DNA of 64,000 nucleotides from Strigops habroptila (taxonomy: Eukaryota; Chordata; Aves; Psittaciformes; Psittacidae): positions 22,392,744 to 22,456,743 of the forward strand of contig NC_044288.2 in assembly GCF_004027225.2 (NCBI RefSeq), given 5' to 3'. A model generated the notes under the pieces. The model made no database searches. It was not told the DNA's origin and saw only the letters and a list, made by a program, of their open reading frames with translations. Below are positions 24,862 through 37,566 of the stretch, piece by piece. Numbering within the stretch: the first letter of the stretch is position 1; every line of letters begins with the position of its first letter. Position numbers and translations under genes: made by a program.

Positions 24862-25944
24862 ATACCAAGCAGCAGTTCAGAAATGCAGGGTGACACTTTT
24901 GTGCAGAGTGTGAATTAAGCAGGGGACCTCATTGCTGAGGGATGCTGTGGGTGTCAGATGCTCCAAAAACAGTTATTGGGAAAACCAAAAATCCTCTTGG
25001 TCTGGATTGAGCTCAAAGACAGAGGCTGCTGTTCAGGAAGCCCCTGGGTTGGGAATTTTTGGAAGATGCTGAAGTGCATTAAATGTGTTGTTGATATTTG
25101 TGCTCTCTGCTTTGCTTTTGGCTAAAGCAAAACCAAGCAGGAAGTCAAAGAAGTGACAAAATGGAGTGGGGAGACAAATAGCAGTAAAAGGGTGGAAGGA
25201 GAGGACTCCACTCCCTCTGTGTCCCTGAAGTCTTTTGGGGGCAGAGGTCCTTCGGTGGCAGGAGTTGGTGTTTGGTGCACCTATGAGCAAGTTTTCTGTT
25301 TGTGGAATAGAAGATGGTTGCTTCAAGGAAGGAAAAAATCTGTGATACGATCCTGATGGACAACAAAGACAGAAAGAAGGATATTTAGGACTGCGTGTAT
25401 GGGAGGAAATTCTTTAAAACCTGGATAGGAGTAGGAGCAGACTTGATGGAGGGATGAGTAATGAAGGAGTGTTTGAACGGAACTAATCAGTCCCATCTTC
25501 TTTCAAAAGACCTCATTTAGTTTAATTTAGCAGCTTGTAAATTTAGAGCCAATCAAAGGAAATACTTCTCGAGGCCGTGTGCTGGCAGGCTGCTCCGTTG
25601 CCCACCCCAGCGTGAGGAGCAGCGAGCTGCAGGCTGTAGGTGGATTGAAAGCCCCGCGTTGCGAGGTGGTTACACACGGAGCTGCGGGGATACGAGCTCC
25701 GTGCCAGGGCGACTGGCAGCCACGGGCAGGACCCTGCTTTGTTTCCCCATCTCTTGTTCAGTAGGTGGCCTGTAGCCGGTTGGGGTTGCCTTGTGGTCCA
25801 TGCAAGCACAGGCAGAGGTGGCTCCTGGGCTCACTTGGGGTGAGCCAGTGCTCTGAGCGGTAGGGGAAGGTAGGAATCACCAAGTAGACCTTGTTGACTT
25901 CTGCAAAATGTTGTTTTCCTAAAGAGAAACCTATATATGGGTTT

Positions 25945-26406
25945 ATCATAGAATCCCAGACTGGTTTGGGTTGAAGGGAGCTTAAAGCTCATCCAGTCCC
26001 AACCCCCTGTCACGGGCAGGGACACCTTCCACTAGAGCAGGTTGCTCCAAGCCCCTGTGTCCAACCTGGCCTTGAACACTGCCAGGGATGGGGCAGCCAC
26101 AGTTTCTCTGGGAAAAGTCTGTGCCAGCGCCTCAGCACCCTCACAGGGAAGAGCTTCTGCCTCAGAGCTCATCTCAGTCTCCCCTCTGGCAGGTTAAAGC
26201 CATTCCCCTTGGCCTGTCCCTACAGGCCCTTGGCCAAAGCCCCTCTCCAGGTTTCCTGGAGCCCCTTTAGGCCCTGGAGCTGCTCTAAGGTCTCCCCTTC
26301 AGGAGCCTTCTCTTCTCCAGGCTGCCCCAGCCCAGCTCTCTCAGCCTGGCTCCAGAGCAGAGCTGCTCCAGCCCTCGCAGCAGCTCCGGGGCCTCCTCTG
26401 GACTCA
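25945..26406 (-). repeat. CR1 LINE 3' fragment (young, variant subfamily)
   Basis: Antisense copy from tail (atcatagaatcccagactgg) to GGGGCCTCCTCTGGACTC. It has the GGGAAAAGTCTGTGCC variant and CCTTGGCCTGTCCC. It forms an inverted pair with 24410-24861, separated by about 1.1 kb. Confidence 0.93.
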
Positions 26407-26868
26407 CTCAAGTTTAGATAAGCCCCTGACCTCTGAGGGCTGGTAGCTGCATTGAATTAATGCAGCTACTTCTGGACTCAAAATGAGGCAGAGACAGAAA
26501 AAGCCTTCATGGGATTGCACTGATTTTTATTTTCCCCTGTAGTTGTCATTCATGGCACTAACACAGTGATTTTAAACAAGACTTACAGGTCTCTTCATAT
26601 TTTCCAGACACATAAGCCCCTGTGGGGTCAGTGTAAGGTACTTTGTCGTTAGCTGTCATAAACAACATTAGCAGTAAAATCATCAGCTCTTGCTGTCGGC
26701 TACCCCAAGGAGCCCCATGTGCTAACACCTCGAGATGTTCTGTTTCCTGCAGTGTCTCACCCCTGAACCTGTGCTGTGTTGTATAATGTCATGTACAATG
26801 TCATCTGTGAAAATGTGGATTTAAAACATTGTTGATTTTGTTTTCCTTTGCCTTTCAGGCTGGTGGCA

Positions 26869-26973
26869 ATGTCTCGCTGGGCCGGTCTCCTCTCCACCGC
26901 TGCCAAAGTCAACCTGCTGCTCTTGGTGGTCTCTGCAGTGTTCTCCTGGTCAAGCCTAAGCGACAGAGTGCCT
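26869..26973 (+). CDS. SIL1: SIL1 coding exon 2: start codon and signal peptide (residues 1-35)
   Basis: The exon begins after the acceptor AG at 26857-26858 (pyrimidine-rich tttgcctttcag), giving 10 nt of 5' UTR before ATG at 26869. The start has G at -3 and T at +4, a moderate Kozak context. It is the first ATG in the exon; an upstream in-frame ATG at 26848 lies in the intron. The 35 codons have a short positive N-terminus (R3, K13) and a hydrophobic core from about residue 14 to 25 (VNLLLLVVSAVF), as expected for the cleavable ER signal of SIL1. The exon ends in phase 0 at the donor GTAAGT (26974). Signal peptides are poorly conserved, so identity rests on position and on the exons that follow. 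Confidence 0.85.
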
Positions 26974-27809
26974 GTAAGTGTTGGCTGCTCTGCTGAGAGC
27001 CCTGCTTGCCAAGGGCTGTCCAGCCACCGGAGTCTCTGGTGGGGTGGCAGCCTTGCCTGCTCCCTCTGTGGTGCTGAGCACGATGTTGCAGTTGTAGGTG
27101 AATTGCCTCCTCCACAGTGGGTCTGCAATACCAGCATTTCAGAAGAGCTTCTTTCTGCTTGCCTCACCCCAGGAGATTGAGAATATGCTCAATCCAGAAG
27201 GTTTGCAACAGGAACAGCACAATTTAGGCAGTTCCCTTGTTTGCTAGATGTCCCTTTTCCTCTTTGGAGTTGTCACATGTTCCCCCGTGGCAGGCGGCAA
27301 AGCTAACAGTGCGACGTAGTGGCAAGAAGAGGGATGGAGGTGATCTCAGTTAGGTTCCTAGCTGTGTCTCTGTTGAGTCACTGCAAGTGAGTCAGGCTTA
27401 GAAGAGCATCCTCACAGGTCCTTGTGTCCCTCGTGCATGGATTTTGCTACTTGTGTTATTTTGAAGCTGCAGTTGAGGTGAGCAGATGCTGTCTGCCCCT
27501 TTGTGTTGTACAGGGGTGCAGAACTCCTGCCTTGGTTTGGAGTCTGCTGCTGAGCCCCAGGTGCCAGGTCCCTCTAGGCAGCAGATCTGGAAAGCTTCCT
27601 TGAGGAAGCTTGGGCAGTAGAGGGTGGTGGATTTCTAGTTTAATTAATGCTGTGGGTTAAAATGCAACATTGGCATGGGGGATCGCAACCCTGTGTCCCT
27701 GGACACTCGCTCCTACCTTTGAGCTGGAGCTTGCTGGGCTGTTAGTTCTGTGATGCAGCGGTGTGGGGGCTGTGCTGTGAAAAAATACAAAGGACAGGTT
27801 ACAGTATAA

Positions 27810-28010
27810 ATCATAGAATCCCAGAATCCCAGCCTGGTTTGGGTTGGAAGGGAGCTTAAAGCTCCTCCAGTTCCAACCCCCTGCCAGGGGAAGGGGCACC
27901 TTCCACTAGAGCAGGTTGCTCCAAGCCCCTGTGTCCAACCTGGCCTTGAACACTGCCAGGGATGGGGCAGCCACAGCTTCTCTGGGCACCCTGTGCCAGG
28001 GCCTCACCAC
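27810..28010 (-). repeat. CR1 LINE 3' fragment (young)
   Basis: Antisense copy from tail (atcatagaatcccagaatcc, with a duplicated terminal motif) to CACCCTGTGCCAGGGCCTCA. Confidence 0.92.
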
Positions 28011-28148
28011 CAGCCAGTGCCTTGGGCCCACCTGGAGTCATATAATGGTGAGATAATGTGGCTTTATTTCAGAAAGGGAGGGGAGGAGGCTGGAGATGGA
28101 GCCTGAATTGGCAGGCAGCCTGACACCGAGGTGCAGATGGGATTAGTG

Positions 28149-28236
28149 GAATTTCTTCCCTGTGAGAGTGGCGAGGCACTGGTTGAAATTAGATGAAATC
28201 AAAGTTCCCTTCCAAACCAAACCATTCTGTGATTCA
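28149..28236 (+). repeat. CR1 LINE 3' end (older, internally deleted)
   Basis: Sense fragment with AATTTCTTCCCTGTGAGAGTG and the tail (ccaaaccattctgtgattca). The middle is missing and it is more diverged than neighbouring copies. Confidence 0.7.
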
Positions 28237-29757
28237 GCGGGTGATTAGTCCCCCTACCATGGATCCACGGTGGTCCCAGCTCTCCTTTATTGCAGACAGG
28301 CTGCAGGTTGTCCCAGATCCTCCCTGCTGAGGTTTTCAGCTTGTTGCCGTTGATTTCAGACTGTTAAGCAAGGAGGCTTTTTGCCTTTAAGGAAATATCT
28401 GTTGTTGTTTAGAAAACATCTTTCTTCCTCCTATTTTAATTACAAAAACAAACTGAAAAGGCTTCTACCTAATTTCCGCATAAATGCACAATTGCTTGTG
28501 TGTGGTTGCCCATTTTTGCCAGAAATACTAATGAAACTGGGGTGTTGCAGAGCAACTGTGGGCCAAGCAGTGACAGCAACATTTAAATGCACCAAGTCAC
28601 ACCCTTTTATCCTTACTGAACGTTTAGACCATGACACTGCTCTTAAGCAGAGCCAGTAAACATCAGCTGTCTCCATTATAGGTTTCAAGAGATAGCACAC
28701 TCGGAGGCCTATTGGTAAATTTACAATAGCTTGTATAGTGAAGTCCCTCTTGGATAATAACATAGCAGTGTAAATAAGCTAAATAATAACTGCTCTGACT
28801 CATTTATTTTTAGTCCTGTTGAGTCTTGGCTCAGAAAATGTTAACATTGATTTTCATCTGCAGAACCTGCCTTTTTATGGTTATGATTGTTACTGAGCTT
28901 CAAGCATTTGTCAGGATTTTAACAATTTCAAGCCTCTGATGCACTAAGTGAAGGCAGGAGTTCAGCTCTGTTTTCCCATGCGTTTCCTAAATTTCAATCC
29001 CTTTTGACAGCTAAAATAAAAACATTCCATAGGTTTGTCAACCATCTTCCTGCGTTCCCACTGTCGCTGCTAATCGTGCGTGTTTTGCTCAGGCTGACAT
29101 TTCTCTTCCTCAGAAACACTCTCCTAGGCTGGATAATGGATATTTATATGCAAAGCACTAGATTCTGCCAGAAAATGTGCATGCATTTCTTTTCCCAAGA
29201 AGTGGAAGAAGTGAAGGCAGAACACGGCCTGAAGTTCCCAGTTAACCTCTTCACTGACTTCTTTTTTTTTCCCAGTGCAATCATTCTAAAGATTAATACC
29301 AAAACACTTCTCCAAGTGAGCTGTAACTCTTATTCTAATTGCCAACAATTAGGAATAATCTTTCCCTATAGGCTGGTGATGTGAAATTATTCAGTGGTGG
29401 CGTTCGTGGCGATACTGGAAGCTGTTAATGCTCCCTGCAACAGAAGCGGAGCTGTCTGGACAATTAGCCTGGCGCGGCTTATCTGGGAAAACCAGAATAG
29501 CAAAGACCTGCTCTCGGAGCAGTTAATGGCTGGTGTGAGATAGCACGAGGTCATTACTTACTGTTACTATGCACTCTCGATAATTGTATCCGTTGTGGTT
29601 TTACATGACTCCCACCAGTTCCCTGGGGAGACATTCCAGTGAGCAGTGAGGTTTCCCTCTCAATGAGGATTTCTATTCCCTGCTTTTCATCCTTGTTTTT
29701 TGCCTTTGCCTAATGTTGTACCACTGATGGTAGCTGATCTACCACACCTCTGCCATT

Positions 29758-30066
29758 CAGAGAATCCCAGACTGGTTCGGGTTGGAAGGGAGCTTAAAGC
29801 TCATCCAGTTCCAAGCCCCTGCCACAGGCAGGGACACCTTCCACTAGAGCAGGTTGCTCCAAGCCCCTGTGTCCAACCTGGCCTTGAACACTGCCAGGGC
29901 TGGGGCAGCCACAGCTTCTCTGGGCACCCTGTGCCAGCGCCTCAGCACCCTCACAGGGAAGAACTTCTGCCTCAGAGCTCATCTCAATCTCCCCTCTGGC
30001 AGGTTAAAGCCATTCCCCTTGTCCTGTCCCTAAAGGCCCTTGTCCAAAGCCCCTCTCCAGGTTTCT
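29758..30066 (-). repeat. CR1 LINE 3' fragment (young)
   Basis: Antisense copy from tail (cagagaatcccagactgg) to CTCTCCAGGTTTCTTG. It carries GCCAGGGCTGGGG and a changed CCCTAAAG where most copies have CCCTACAG. Confidence 0.92.
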
Positions 30067-30696
30067 TGTGCTGCTCTCGCAGTGTAGGTGGTGATTGAAT
30101 CGCTGCCTCATTGTTTTAAAAGACTTAGAGGACACAGGGAATGGGTGGAGGGAAGGATGCTCGTGTTCTTATTGTGTGGGCAGCTCGGTGTGTTTTCCCC
30201 ATGTCCTAATTTGGAAATAGCTGAACTATTTTAGCTGAAATTGTCTCCAAGCCTGAAATAAGTGCATTTAAGAAAAAAAACAACACTTGAGGCGTTCCAC
30301 TCGCGTGGAAAATTTCAGCTGGAAAAGTTAAAAGTTTGACATATTTTTAGGCAAGGGAAAACGGGGTCTTACAACATTACACAACCCTAAGAATAGCCCG
30401 GGCTCCTGGCTCTGGCTGGAATATAGGTGAAGCTCTGTGAAACCTTGTTTGAAACCTGCAGCCTGTGCTGGAATAGGCAATAAGCTGCGTTGCTTTGTTC
30501 AGCACAACTGTCATGCTAGTTATGCATGTTTAACCTTTAATATACTTGAAATCTAAATTTAACCATGTGGAAAGAATTTTGGATGTGAAAAAAACCCCAA
30601 GAAATCTGCTGGCAAGGGAAAAAATTTTGTATTCTCAGCCGGCACTAAATTACCCAGATGCAATTGCTAATGAGCTGCATCTCTTCTATCCAAAAG

Positions 30697-30832
30697 GAGT
30701 TTGCCCTTACAAAAATAGAAGAGAGCGACATAAAAGATGACAGTGGGAAAGAGGCGGTAGCAGAAGATGATGCTGATCCTGAAGACCTGGAAGTGTTTTA
30801 CCCCACACATCAGTGGCAGACCCTCCGTCCAG
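30697..30832 (+). CDS. SIL1: SIL1 coding exon 3 (residues 36-80 plus one base)
   Basis: The acceptor AG is at 30695-30696 and the donor GTAACA begins at 30833. The exon is 136 nt, phase 0 in and phase 1 out. It encodes EFALTK at residues 36-41, matching the EFALT sequence that follows the signal peptide in mammalian SIL1. An acidic linker follows (about residues 52-67). It ends with LEVFYPTHQW (66-75), the most conserved piece of the SIL1 N-terminal region. This segment lies before the armadillo core; in studied SIL1 proteins the flexible N-terminal region helps to drive substrate release from BiP. The split glycine codon is completed by the next exon. Confidence 0.95.
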
Positions 30833-31985
30833 GTAACACACTAAGCATCCCTCTAAACCCCCTCCTGCCAGCGCTGCCAGGGCCCTGCAGAAACTCAGAT
30901 GCCTGTTTGTTCCCATGCTGCTGATTTCTTTTGCTGGTGGTGTGACAAAGAGGTATGGGCTCAGTGACCCAGGACAGGGGCAGGAGACCATCACTGAACC
31001 ACTGGCCATGGGAGCGGTTGCTCCAGTGCTTTCAGTTCAGTGGAGCAGGTCGAGTGGGCTGCCAGTCACACTGGGGGTGTGTGGTGTGGTGATGTGTCTC
31101 TGTCACTAGCTCAGAAGCCCTTTGTACCCTTGTCAAGGGACAGATTTTCTAACGTTTGCTGGCACGTGGTATCCCAGGTCTGCTGTGTTCCGGTGTGGGC
31201 TGGGGAAATGCTGCTCAGTGGCAATCTGATTAAGAACCGTCCATGTAACACCACACAGCTTCCTAACAATGGGTTTTCTGTTCCTTGGCTGTTTGAAATC
31301 TGGCTTTTATCCCTATCTGTACATCCCACCAAAAAAAAAATCTCTTCCCTTTTTTTGGGTTGGTGTCTTTTATTAGATGTGTATGGGATATGGATGGTGA
31401 GGGAACACCAACTGAGCAGGCTGACTTCACTGCAAAAACCCGTGTGCTGGCAAGGGCTCTAGAGAGGCTAAGCCCATTTAAACACACCCAGCTGCATGTG
31501 TGCACACATATTTCAGCAATTAGGATGATCAGTAAGCCTGCCTGCCTCTGGGGTCGTGAACAAGGTATTTAATCCACTTGTGCTTTGGTGTCCTCATGTA
31601 TATGCAGGTGTAATACCTTCCCACCTCCGAAGGGTGAACTAAGTAGTAATTAATTTTTATAAAGTGCTCTGAATGTAAGAGCTTTATCCTGTGCTCAGTA
31701 TTATCATGGAATGAATAAATATGGGATCCATTTGTCTTGAAATTTCTGCCAGATACAGCAGAAGCACTTTTCCAAATGTAAATCTTTGTATAACAGAAGT
31801 GTCTTGCAAAAGCCCCTAAATTTCACAAAGCTGCACTATATACTTATATTCCATTTTTGTACCATTATGTATGGAGGGCGTGTGGTGCCCCTGCTCAGTA
31901 TTCAGACCAGCAGATCCCCACCACCCTTATTGAAGCAGAATATGTATATACCTGCAGGCCTGAAAAATACCATTCCTGGTTTTTG

Positions 31986-32540
31986 TAGAATCCCAGCCTG
32001 GTTTGGGTTGGAAGGGCCCTTAAAGCTCACCCAGTTCCACCCCCCTGCCACAGGCAGGGACACCTTCCACTAGAGCAGGTTGCTCCAAGCCCCTGTGTCC
32101 AACCTGGCCTTGAACACTGCCAGGGATGGGGCAGCCACAGCTTCTCTGGGCACCCTGTGCCAGCACCTCAGCACCCTCACAGGGAAGAGCTTCTGCCTCA
32201 GAGCTCATCTCAGTCTCCCCTCTGGCAGGTTAAAGCCATTCCCCTTGTCCTGTCCCTACAGGCCCTTGTCCAAAGCCCCTCTCCAGGTTTCCTGGAGCCC
32301 CTTTAGGCACTGGAGCTGCTCTAAGGTCTCCCCTTCAGGAGCCTTCTCTTCTCCAGGCTGCCCCAGCCCAGCTCTCTCAGCCTGGCTCCAGAGCAGAGCT
32401 GCTCCAGCCCTCGCAGCAGCTCCGGGGCCTCCTCTGGCCTCGCTCCAGCAGCTCCACGTCCCTCTTGTGCTGTTGCCCCAGAGCTGGATCAGGACTGCAG
32501 GGGGGGGGTCCCCTCCCTTGACCTGCTGCTCACGCTGTTG
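31986..32540 (-). repeat. CR1 LINE 3' fragment (young, longest copy)
   Basis: Antisense, about 555 bases from tail (tagaatcccagcctgg) past GAGCTGGATCAGGACTGC to a CCCTTGACCTGCTGCTCACGC block. About 25-30 bases between those last two blocks are absent compared with the copy at 46047. Confidence 0.93.
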
Positions 32541-35500
32541 TTTCGGACGCACTTTTCCCTTGCTTGGGTGTCTTGTTCCATGTTGTTTTTTGTAGCATTT
32601 CCGCGTTGGGCATATGCAGTGAAAGGCTTGTGGAAGTGGGGAGCTTGTCAGCATTCACAGAGAAGAGTTTCAGTTACTCTTGTAAAAGGGTTAAATGGTG
32701 GCCTGCCTCATTGTCTAGCTGCTGCAGAGCCTCATTTCAGGTGTGTGTGCAGATTTGGGGAGAGACATGTCAGAAAGAGGAGTCTTCCTTGGTCTCCCCC
32801 TGCCAGCCTGGGCCTTTATCTGCTGTTGGTTTCTCTGAAGTGAAACCTGGTGTGTGCATTGTGGATTTTGGCACGTGTGATCCCTGAAGCAAGGCTGGGG
32901 AAGGCGCTGCCACCACGAGCCCATCCCTGCAGCCTGTGAGTTCGAGGGTTTCCCTGTTGCCAGCACAAGTCCATGCTGGGGGGGAGCTGACCTGCAGGAC
33001 GAGGGAAGCAGCTACCGTGGCTGCGCGAGGGACGTGTGTGTTGGTCCTTTAGCAGACGCACACGTTGGCAGCGTGTCTAATCTGGTGCCTCTGCCTCTCT
33101 GATGGTTTCTGCTGTGATTTCAGTCACCTGCAGCTGAGCCGAGTCCTGGCTGGTGCGTGCTCAGCATGGTGCTCCGAAGCATGTATTGTGCTTCCCACTT
33201 CTGCTGAATGCCCCACACCATCTTCCCTTGTATCCGTGCAGCAAATGGGGCCAGTTTCTCCTGGGGAAGCAAATGTTTTGATTTAAAATCTGAATCTTCA
33301 GTTTTGAATCATGGAAGGGAGCTCAGAGTTGTGTTTCTCCTGTTTCATCTTGTTCCTGTTCTGAGGATTTTTATGCTTCTGTCCAGTCCTGCAGTTGCTC
33401 ATGTTTTATACATGGATTTCCACTTTTGCTCTGCTGTTTTTCTAGTTCCCTGTTGCTAATTGCATCAAACTGTGTTTCCGCTGAGACTGCAGCAGTGTCA
33501 TCAACCTGTAACCTGTCAAATCCCTCCGCCAAATTCAATTGTTCTTGTATATGTAACACTGCTTTGTGCGGTTGCTCTCTCGCTGCCTACAGTGTGAGCT
33601 GGATTTTGATCAAGTGCTCTCTTGCACTTCAAGCACGCTTCAAGCTGCTGGAGGTAGCTGGATGCAAACACAGAGAGACAGTTACCCTAAGAGTTCTGCT
33701 GCCTATAATCTGGAAGCAAGGAGCTCAGTTGTCTCTTCTGCCAGCCAGGAAGCTGATGGGCTGTCAAAAGGTTGGGGAAACTTCAGAGAGTCCTTTAACA
33801 CTTTGTTAGGCATTTCTGTTTTCTCACTTGGCACTAAATAATGCATCAGGATTAGACAGAAAGGGTACGTGTGCCCTGGAAAGTCTTCCAGCACGTCTAT
33901 TTTACTTATTTTGGTATTATCTGAACAAAGAAGGCATCTGCAGGGTTTTTCCTTCTGTTCATGGTGGGAGTCCATAGGAACTTTCAGCCTACGAGTGGGA
34001 TTGCAATGTCCTCCGAACGGGTGTTCACACCCGTGGTCAGATCACTTCTCGTGGCCAGGTAACAGTTCTACCACAGACACAGAATTTGAAGTTGTGCTTC
34101 CTGTGATGTCTTCCTCCTTTCTGACTGTGCTTTTGCCAGGTGATAGTCCCCTTGTGAGCTGGAAGCTCTGGAGAAGCATAGCAGAGGTGACCTGCTTTTG
34201 TTGCCTCTTATGTTAAGCTCTGCCAAGTGCGTGGAGTCTGTCAGCACACAGAACCACCCTACCACATTGCAAGGTGATCTTGCCTCATGGTTATGGCAAC
34301 CAGAGGCTGATCCTTAGTCTTTGGGATGGCACAGATGAAGGGTTGGATGGTGTTGACAGTCTCCATCAATTAGAGTTTTCTTTGGGGTTCTGTTTTAAAA
34401 AGCTTTTCTTCCACAGTTCCAGGTGACCTCAAATCTGGCCCTCAGTGTCCTAGGGCACATGAATGCCTCACTGCCTGGGAATTACCTGCTTTTGTTGTTT
34501 GGGTACCCTGTTTCCCTCTGTTTTGTTTAGCATTCCTGGTGATGACTGAAAGTTGAATTGCTCTGACCATGTAGTCGTATCACTGACCAGCAGGTTTTCC
34601 GCCTGACATCAGGGTGGGAAGTGGCTCCTCTGGGAAGACATTGTGAAGATAAAGAGAAAGGATGTAAGAGGCAAGGGTTTAACTGGGAAAGAAAAAGGGG
34701 GCTAATCATCTCCTTCTCAGCAGGGCCCAGTAGTTGGGGGGGCCAGGCTGTGCAGTGCTTCTGCAGATGGGCTCTGTCCACCCCTGCAGCAGCACTTCCC
34801 TGCTCCCTGGTGCAGCAGAGACTCGCTGGCAGTTTAAAGGTGGGAATTCATGTGTCCAGTTTCCAAATCCAGATGGACCAAGCGAGAACCTCATCTGCCC
34901 AAAATACCAGAATATTATCAGTCTACTCTGCACACTTCCCATTGGAGAGGGGTATGGCAAGGCTTCCTTTGCTCCAGAGCAAAACCTTGTGTTGGTGGTG
35001 GAAATGATGCAGTGTTGGGTCTCTCTGGTTCGGACCGCTTGTCTCCTGGCCTGTACCTTTAGCTGTGGTTGAACTCCTGGCCTGCAGAGCTCTGTGCTGA
35101 TACTTGCAGTTACTCTATAGCATTTGTACTGCTCAGAGTCATTTTCCTAAGTGCCTAATTATATTGCAGTTAAAAAATAAGAAGCCATGACTGCTGCTGT
35201 TGATCAAACTGCCGGAGCGAAGTTGATGTGAGCATGCTGTTGTTGCTGCTTCTGTAAAGACGAAACCATCTTAAGTTCAGCGGGGAGCTGATGATACATT
35301 GCTTAGCATTTAAATATCCACTGCTGCAGCTTCCACGGATCCTCGGCTTGCTTTCTCCGTCAGTAGCTCTCTTTGCTGCTCATGCTTGTCTCAGGTCTTT
35401 CCTTGTCTCATCTACTGCATAAACAAGGTTTTACACATAGGGAAACACAGTTCTCAAAGCAAACGTTCGCATTCGGGAGGTCATTTCAGAAGCTGCTTTG

Positions 35501-37165
35501 AAGGACTTGCTGTGGGTTTGGGAAGAACAAGGCTCGGGATGGGGAATGACTCAGTTGTGAATCTTTGTCTTTCAAGAGATTTCAGAGCTGAATGAGCCAG
35601 CACTGCTCTAAGCCCAGGAGAGGTTTGTGAAGCTGGGAGCAGAAGGTAATGGCAGGAGGGACCCCTTTGGCTCAGGAGTCCAGTGGCAGGGCCTGTGGGT
35701 GATGTGATGGCTGGTGAGGATTTCCTACACCTTGACAGTGGGTATCTTGCTCCTGCTGTTCACCAGGATGTTTTGAGCTGCACTGGCTCCTGCTAATTGC
35801 TTTGCTGAATTAATGAATCTGTCCAAACCTCTGGCTTCTCAGTGACCCAGACCTATCTCAAACAGCCGTGTGCGGGTCTCTGGAATATTTGTGTCAGCAC
35901 AGTCAAGAGGCGGCTGTGAAATACGGCATTAAGACACAAGGGTATGCTCGTTTCTGCAAAGCTTGACGTTTGTAATCCAGGAAATAGGAGCCTCATCAGA
36001 TCAGCACAGATTTGCATGAAGAGGGAAGGCAAATGGGATTTGAAAACCCTCACTTATACCAGATGAAATGCTGCTTTTCCACGTTTTTTGTATAAAATAA
36101 CTTGTTACTGATGTGCAGAGGGGAAAAAAATCTCAACTGTGGAGTTATTATAATCTTCTCTGGCCAGCAACAGAGAGAGCTGCAGGGTGATTACAGCAGG
36201 TAGGAAAGCCCAGGCAGTCTTGAGAGCAATTTCAAATGTTCAGTGCTTGGAAATAGAGTTATGGCCACTAGTAGCTCTTCCTTTTCTTGTTTTCCATCTG
36301 ACCTGTTGCTTACGAAGCTCTTGGTATCTTAAGTGTATCTTGTGCATGTCCTCCTTTTTACCTCCTCCTGCCCTCATGCTCTCCTCTCTCAGCTTCCCCA
36401 TTCTCCTGGGCTTTCCTTGACTTCATGCCTTCACTGATACCACAGTGTCATCACAGGATACCTGGTCTCCGTGACACTGGCTTGTGTTTAATTACTCTTT
36501 ACACTGAAGTTCTTCTCGGGCAGAAGTGCCAGGGCTGAAGCTCCACAGGCAGCTTTGGTTCTGGTGTGTGGCACTGGAGGGCAGACCTGTCAAATTCTCT
36601 CCATGACTTAGCTCTGCGTAAGAGAGATAACAGTGTTTCCCCATTGCTGGTAAGAGGGCAGGATTTGGAATGCTTGAGAGCCACTGGGACAGCGTATCTC
36701 AAACCTCTGTTGGAGCAGGGAGTGTTTGAAGGGCACCAGCTTTTGGACAGGGTAATATTGTCAGTACGAGCGTCTTGCCCTCCAGCTCAGCCGTGCGGAT
36801 GAGGGCAGTGCTGTTACCTGTCTCCAGCCTTGCCCTGTGTTATCCGCTTGGATTTTCTTCACCGGCAGGTTCCCTGAGCTGGGAAGTGGGAGGGCACCCT
36901 CCGGGTATGCACACCCTGTCCATGTCATGATGTCCCTTCAGTGTGCAGACAAGGGGCTGGGCTCCTGGCTGCAAGGCACAGGGAGATCTGGGAGCTGCTG
37001 CCAGCATCCCAATGAGATGCCAGTGGAGGTGATGCCGGGAGGGTTGTAGCCTTGGACCTGTGTGTTGAAACACTTGTGAAACATTGTGGATGAGAGTGGC
37101 TGGGTCCTTGGGCACAAAGCTGACTTTTTCCAGGAGAGCTGCAGAACCTTTGTCATTCCACTAAG

Positions 37166-37566
37166 AAATCATAGAAGCCCAGCCTGGTTTGAGTTGAAGG
37201 GACCTTAAAGCTCCTCCAGTTCCAGCCCCCTGCCATGGGCAGGGACACCTTCCACTAGAGCAGGTTGCTCCAAGCCCCTGTGTCCAACCTGGCCTTGAAC
37301 ACTGCCAGGGCTGGGGCAGCCACAGCTTCTCTGGGCACCCTGTGCCAGCGCCTCAGCACCCTCACAGGGAAGAGCTTCTGCCTCAGAGCTCATCTCAGTC
37401 TCCCCTCTGGCAGGTTAAAGCTCCAGCAGCTCCACGTCCCTCTTGTGCTGCTGCCCCAGAGCTGGATCAGGACTGCAGGGGGGGTGTCCCCAGAGCACAG
37501 CAGAGGGGCAGAATCCCCTCCCTCGACCTGCTGCTCATGCTCTGGGGGTGCAGCCCAGCACATGGG
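37166..37566 (-). repeat. CR1 LINE 3' fragment with internal deletion (young)
   Basis: Antisense. After CTCTGGCAGGTTAAAG (near 37421) it jumps to CTCCAGCAGCTCCACG, removing about 220 consensus bases. It continues through the OUTER block GGGGTGCAGCCCAGCACA. Confidence 0.92.

Larger units (their letters stand above)
1373..26858 (+). other. SIL1: SIL1 intron 1 (about 25.5 kb, non-coding)
   Basis: It runs from the inferred exon 1 donor to the exon 2 acceptor. Contents: 15 CR1 fragments plus a short CR1 tail (listed separately), one solo LTR (11545-12117), a (TCC)8 tract (13898-13923), a 15-bp tandem repeat (14963-14990) and otherwise unique sequence. CR1-free unique blocks include 1800-3635, 5485-9370, 12120-14020 and 18690-20780. 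No protein-coding exon could be supported. One segment (6424-6576) is flanked by consensus-like splice sites and could be an alternative untranslated exon. Confidence 0.6.
26974..30696 (+). other. SIL1: SIL1 intron 2 (3.7 kb)
   Basis: This is non-coding sequence between exons 2 and 3. It contains a young antisense CR1 (27810-28010), an older sense CR1 tail (28149-28236) and a young antisense CR1 (29758-30066). The rest is AT-rich unique sequence. The block about 29395-29590 has higher complexity and scattered CpG compared with its surroundings and might be conserved non-coding DNA, but that cannot be judged from one sequence. Confidence 0.85.

Noticed and set aside
26848..26868. Upstream in-frame ATG before the SIL1 start
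   Set aside because: It lies before the acceptor AG at 26857-26858, so it is removed with intron 1.
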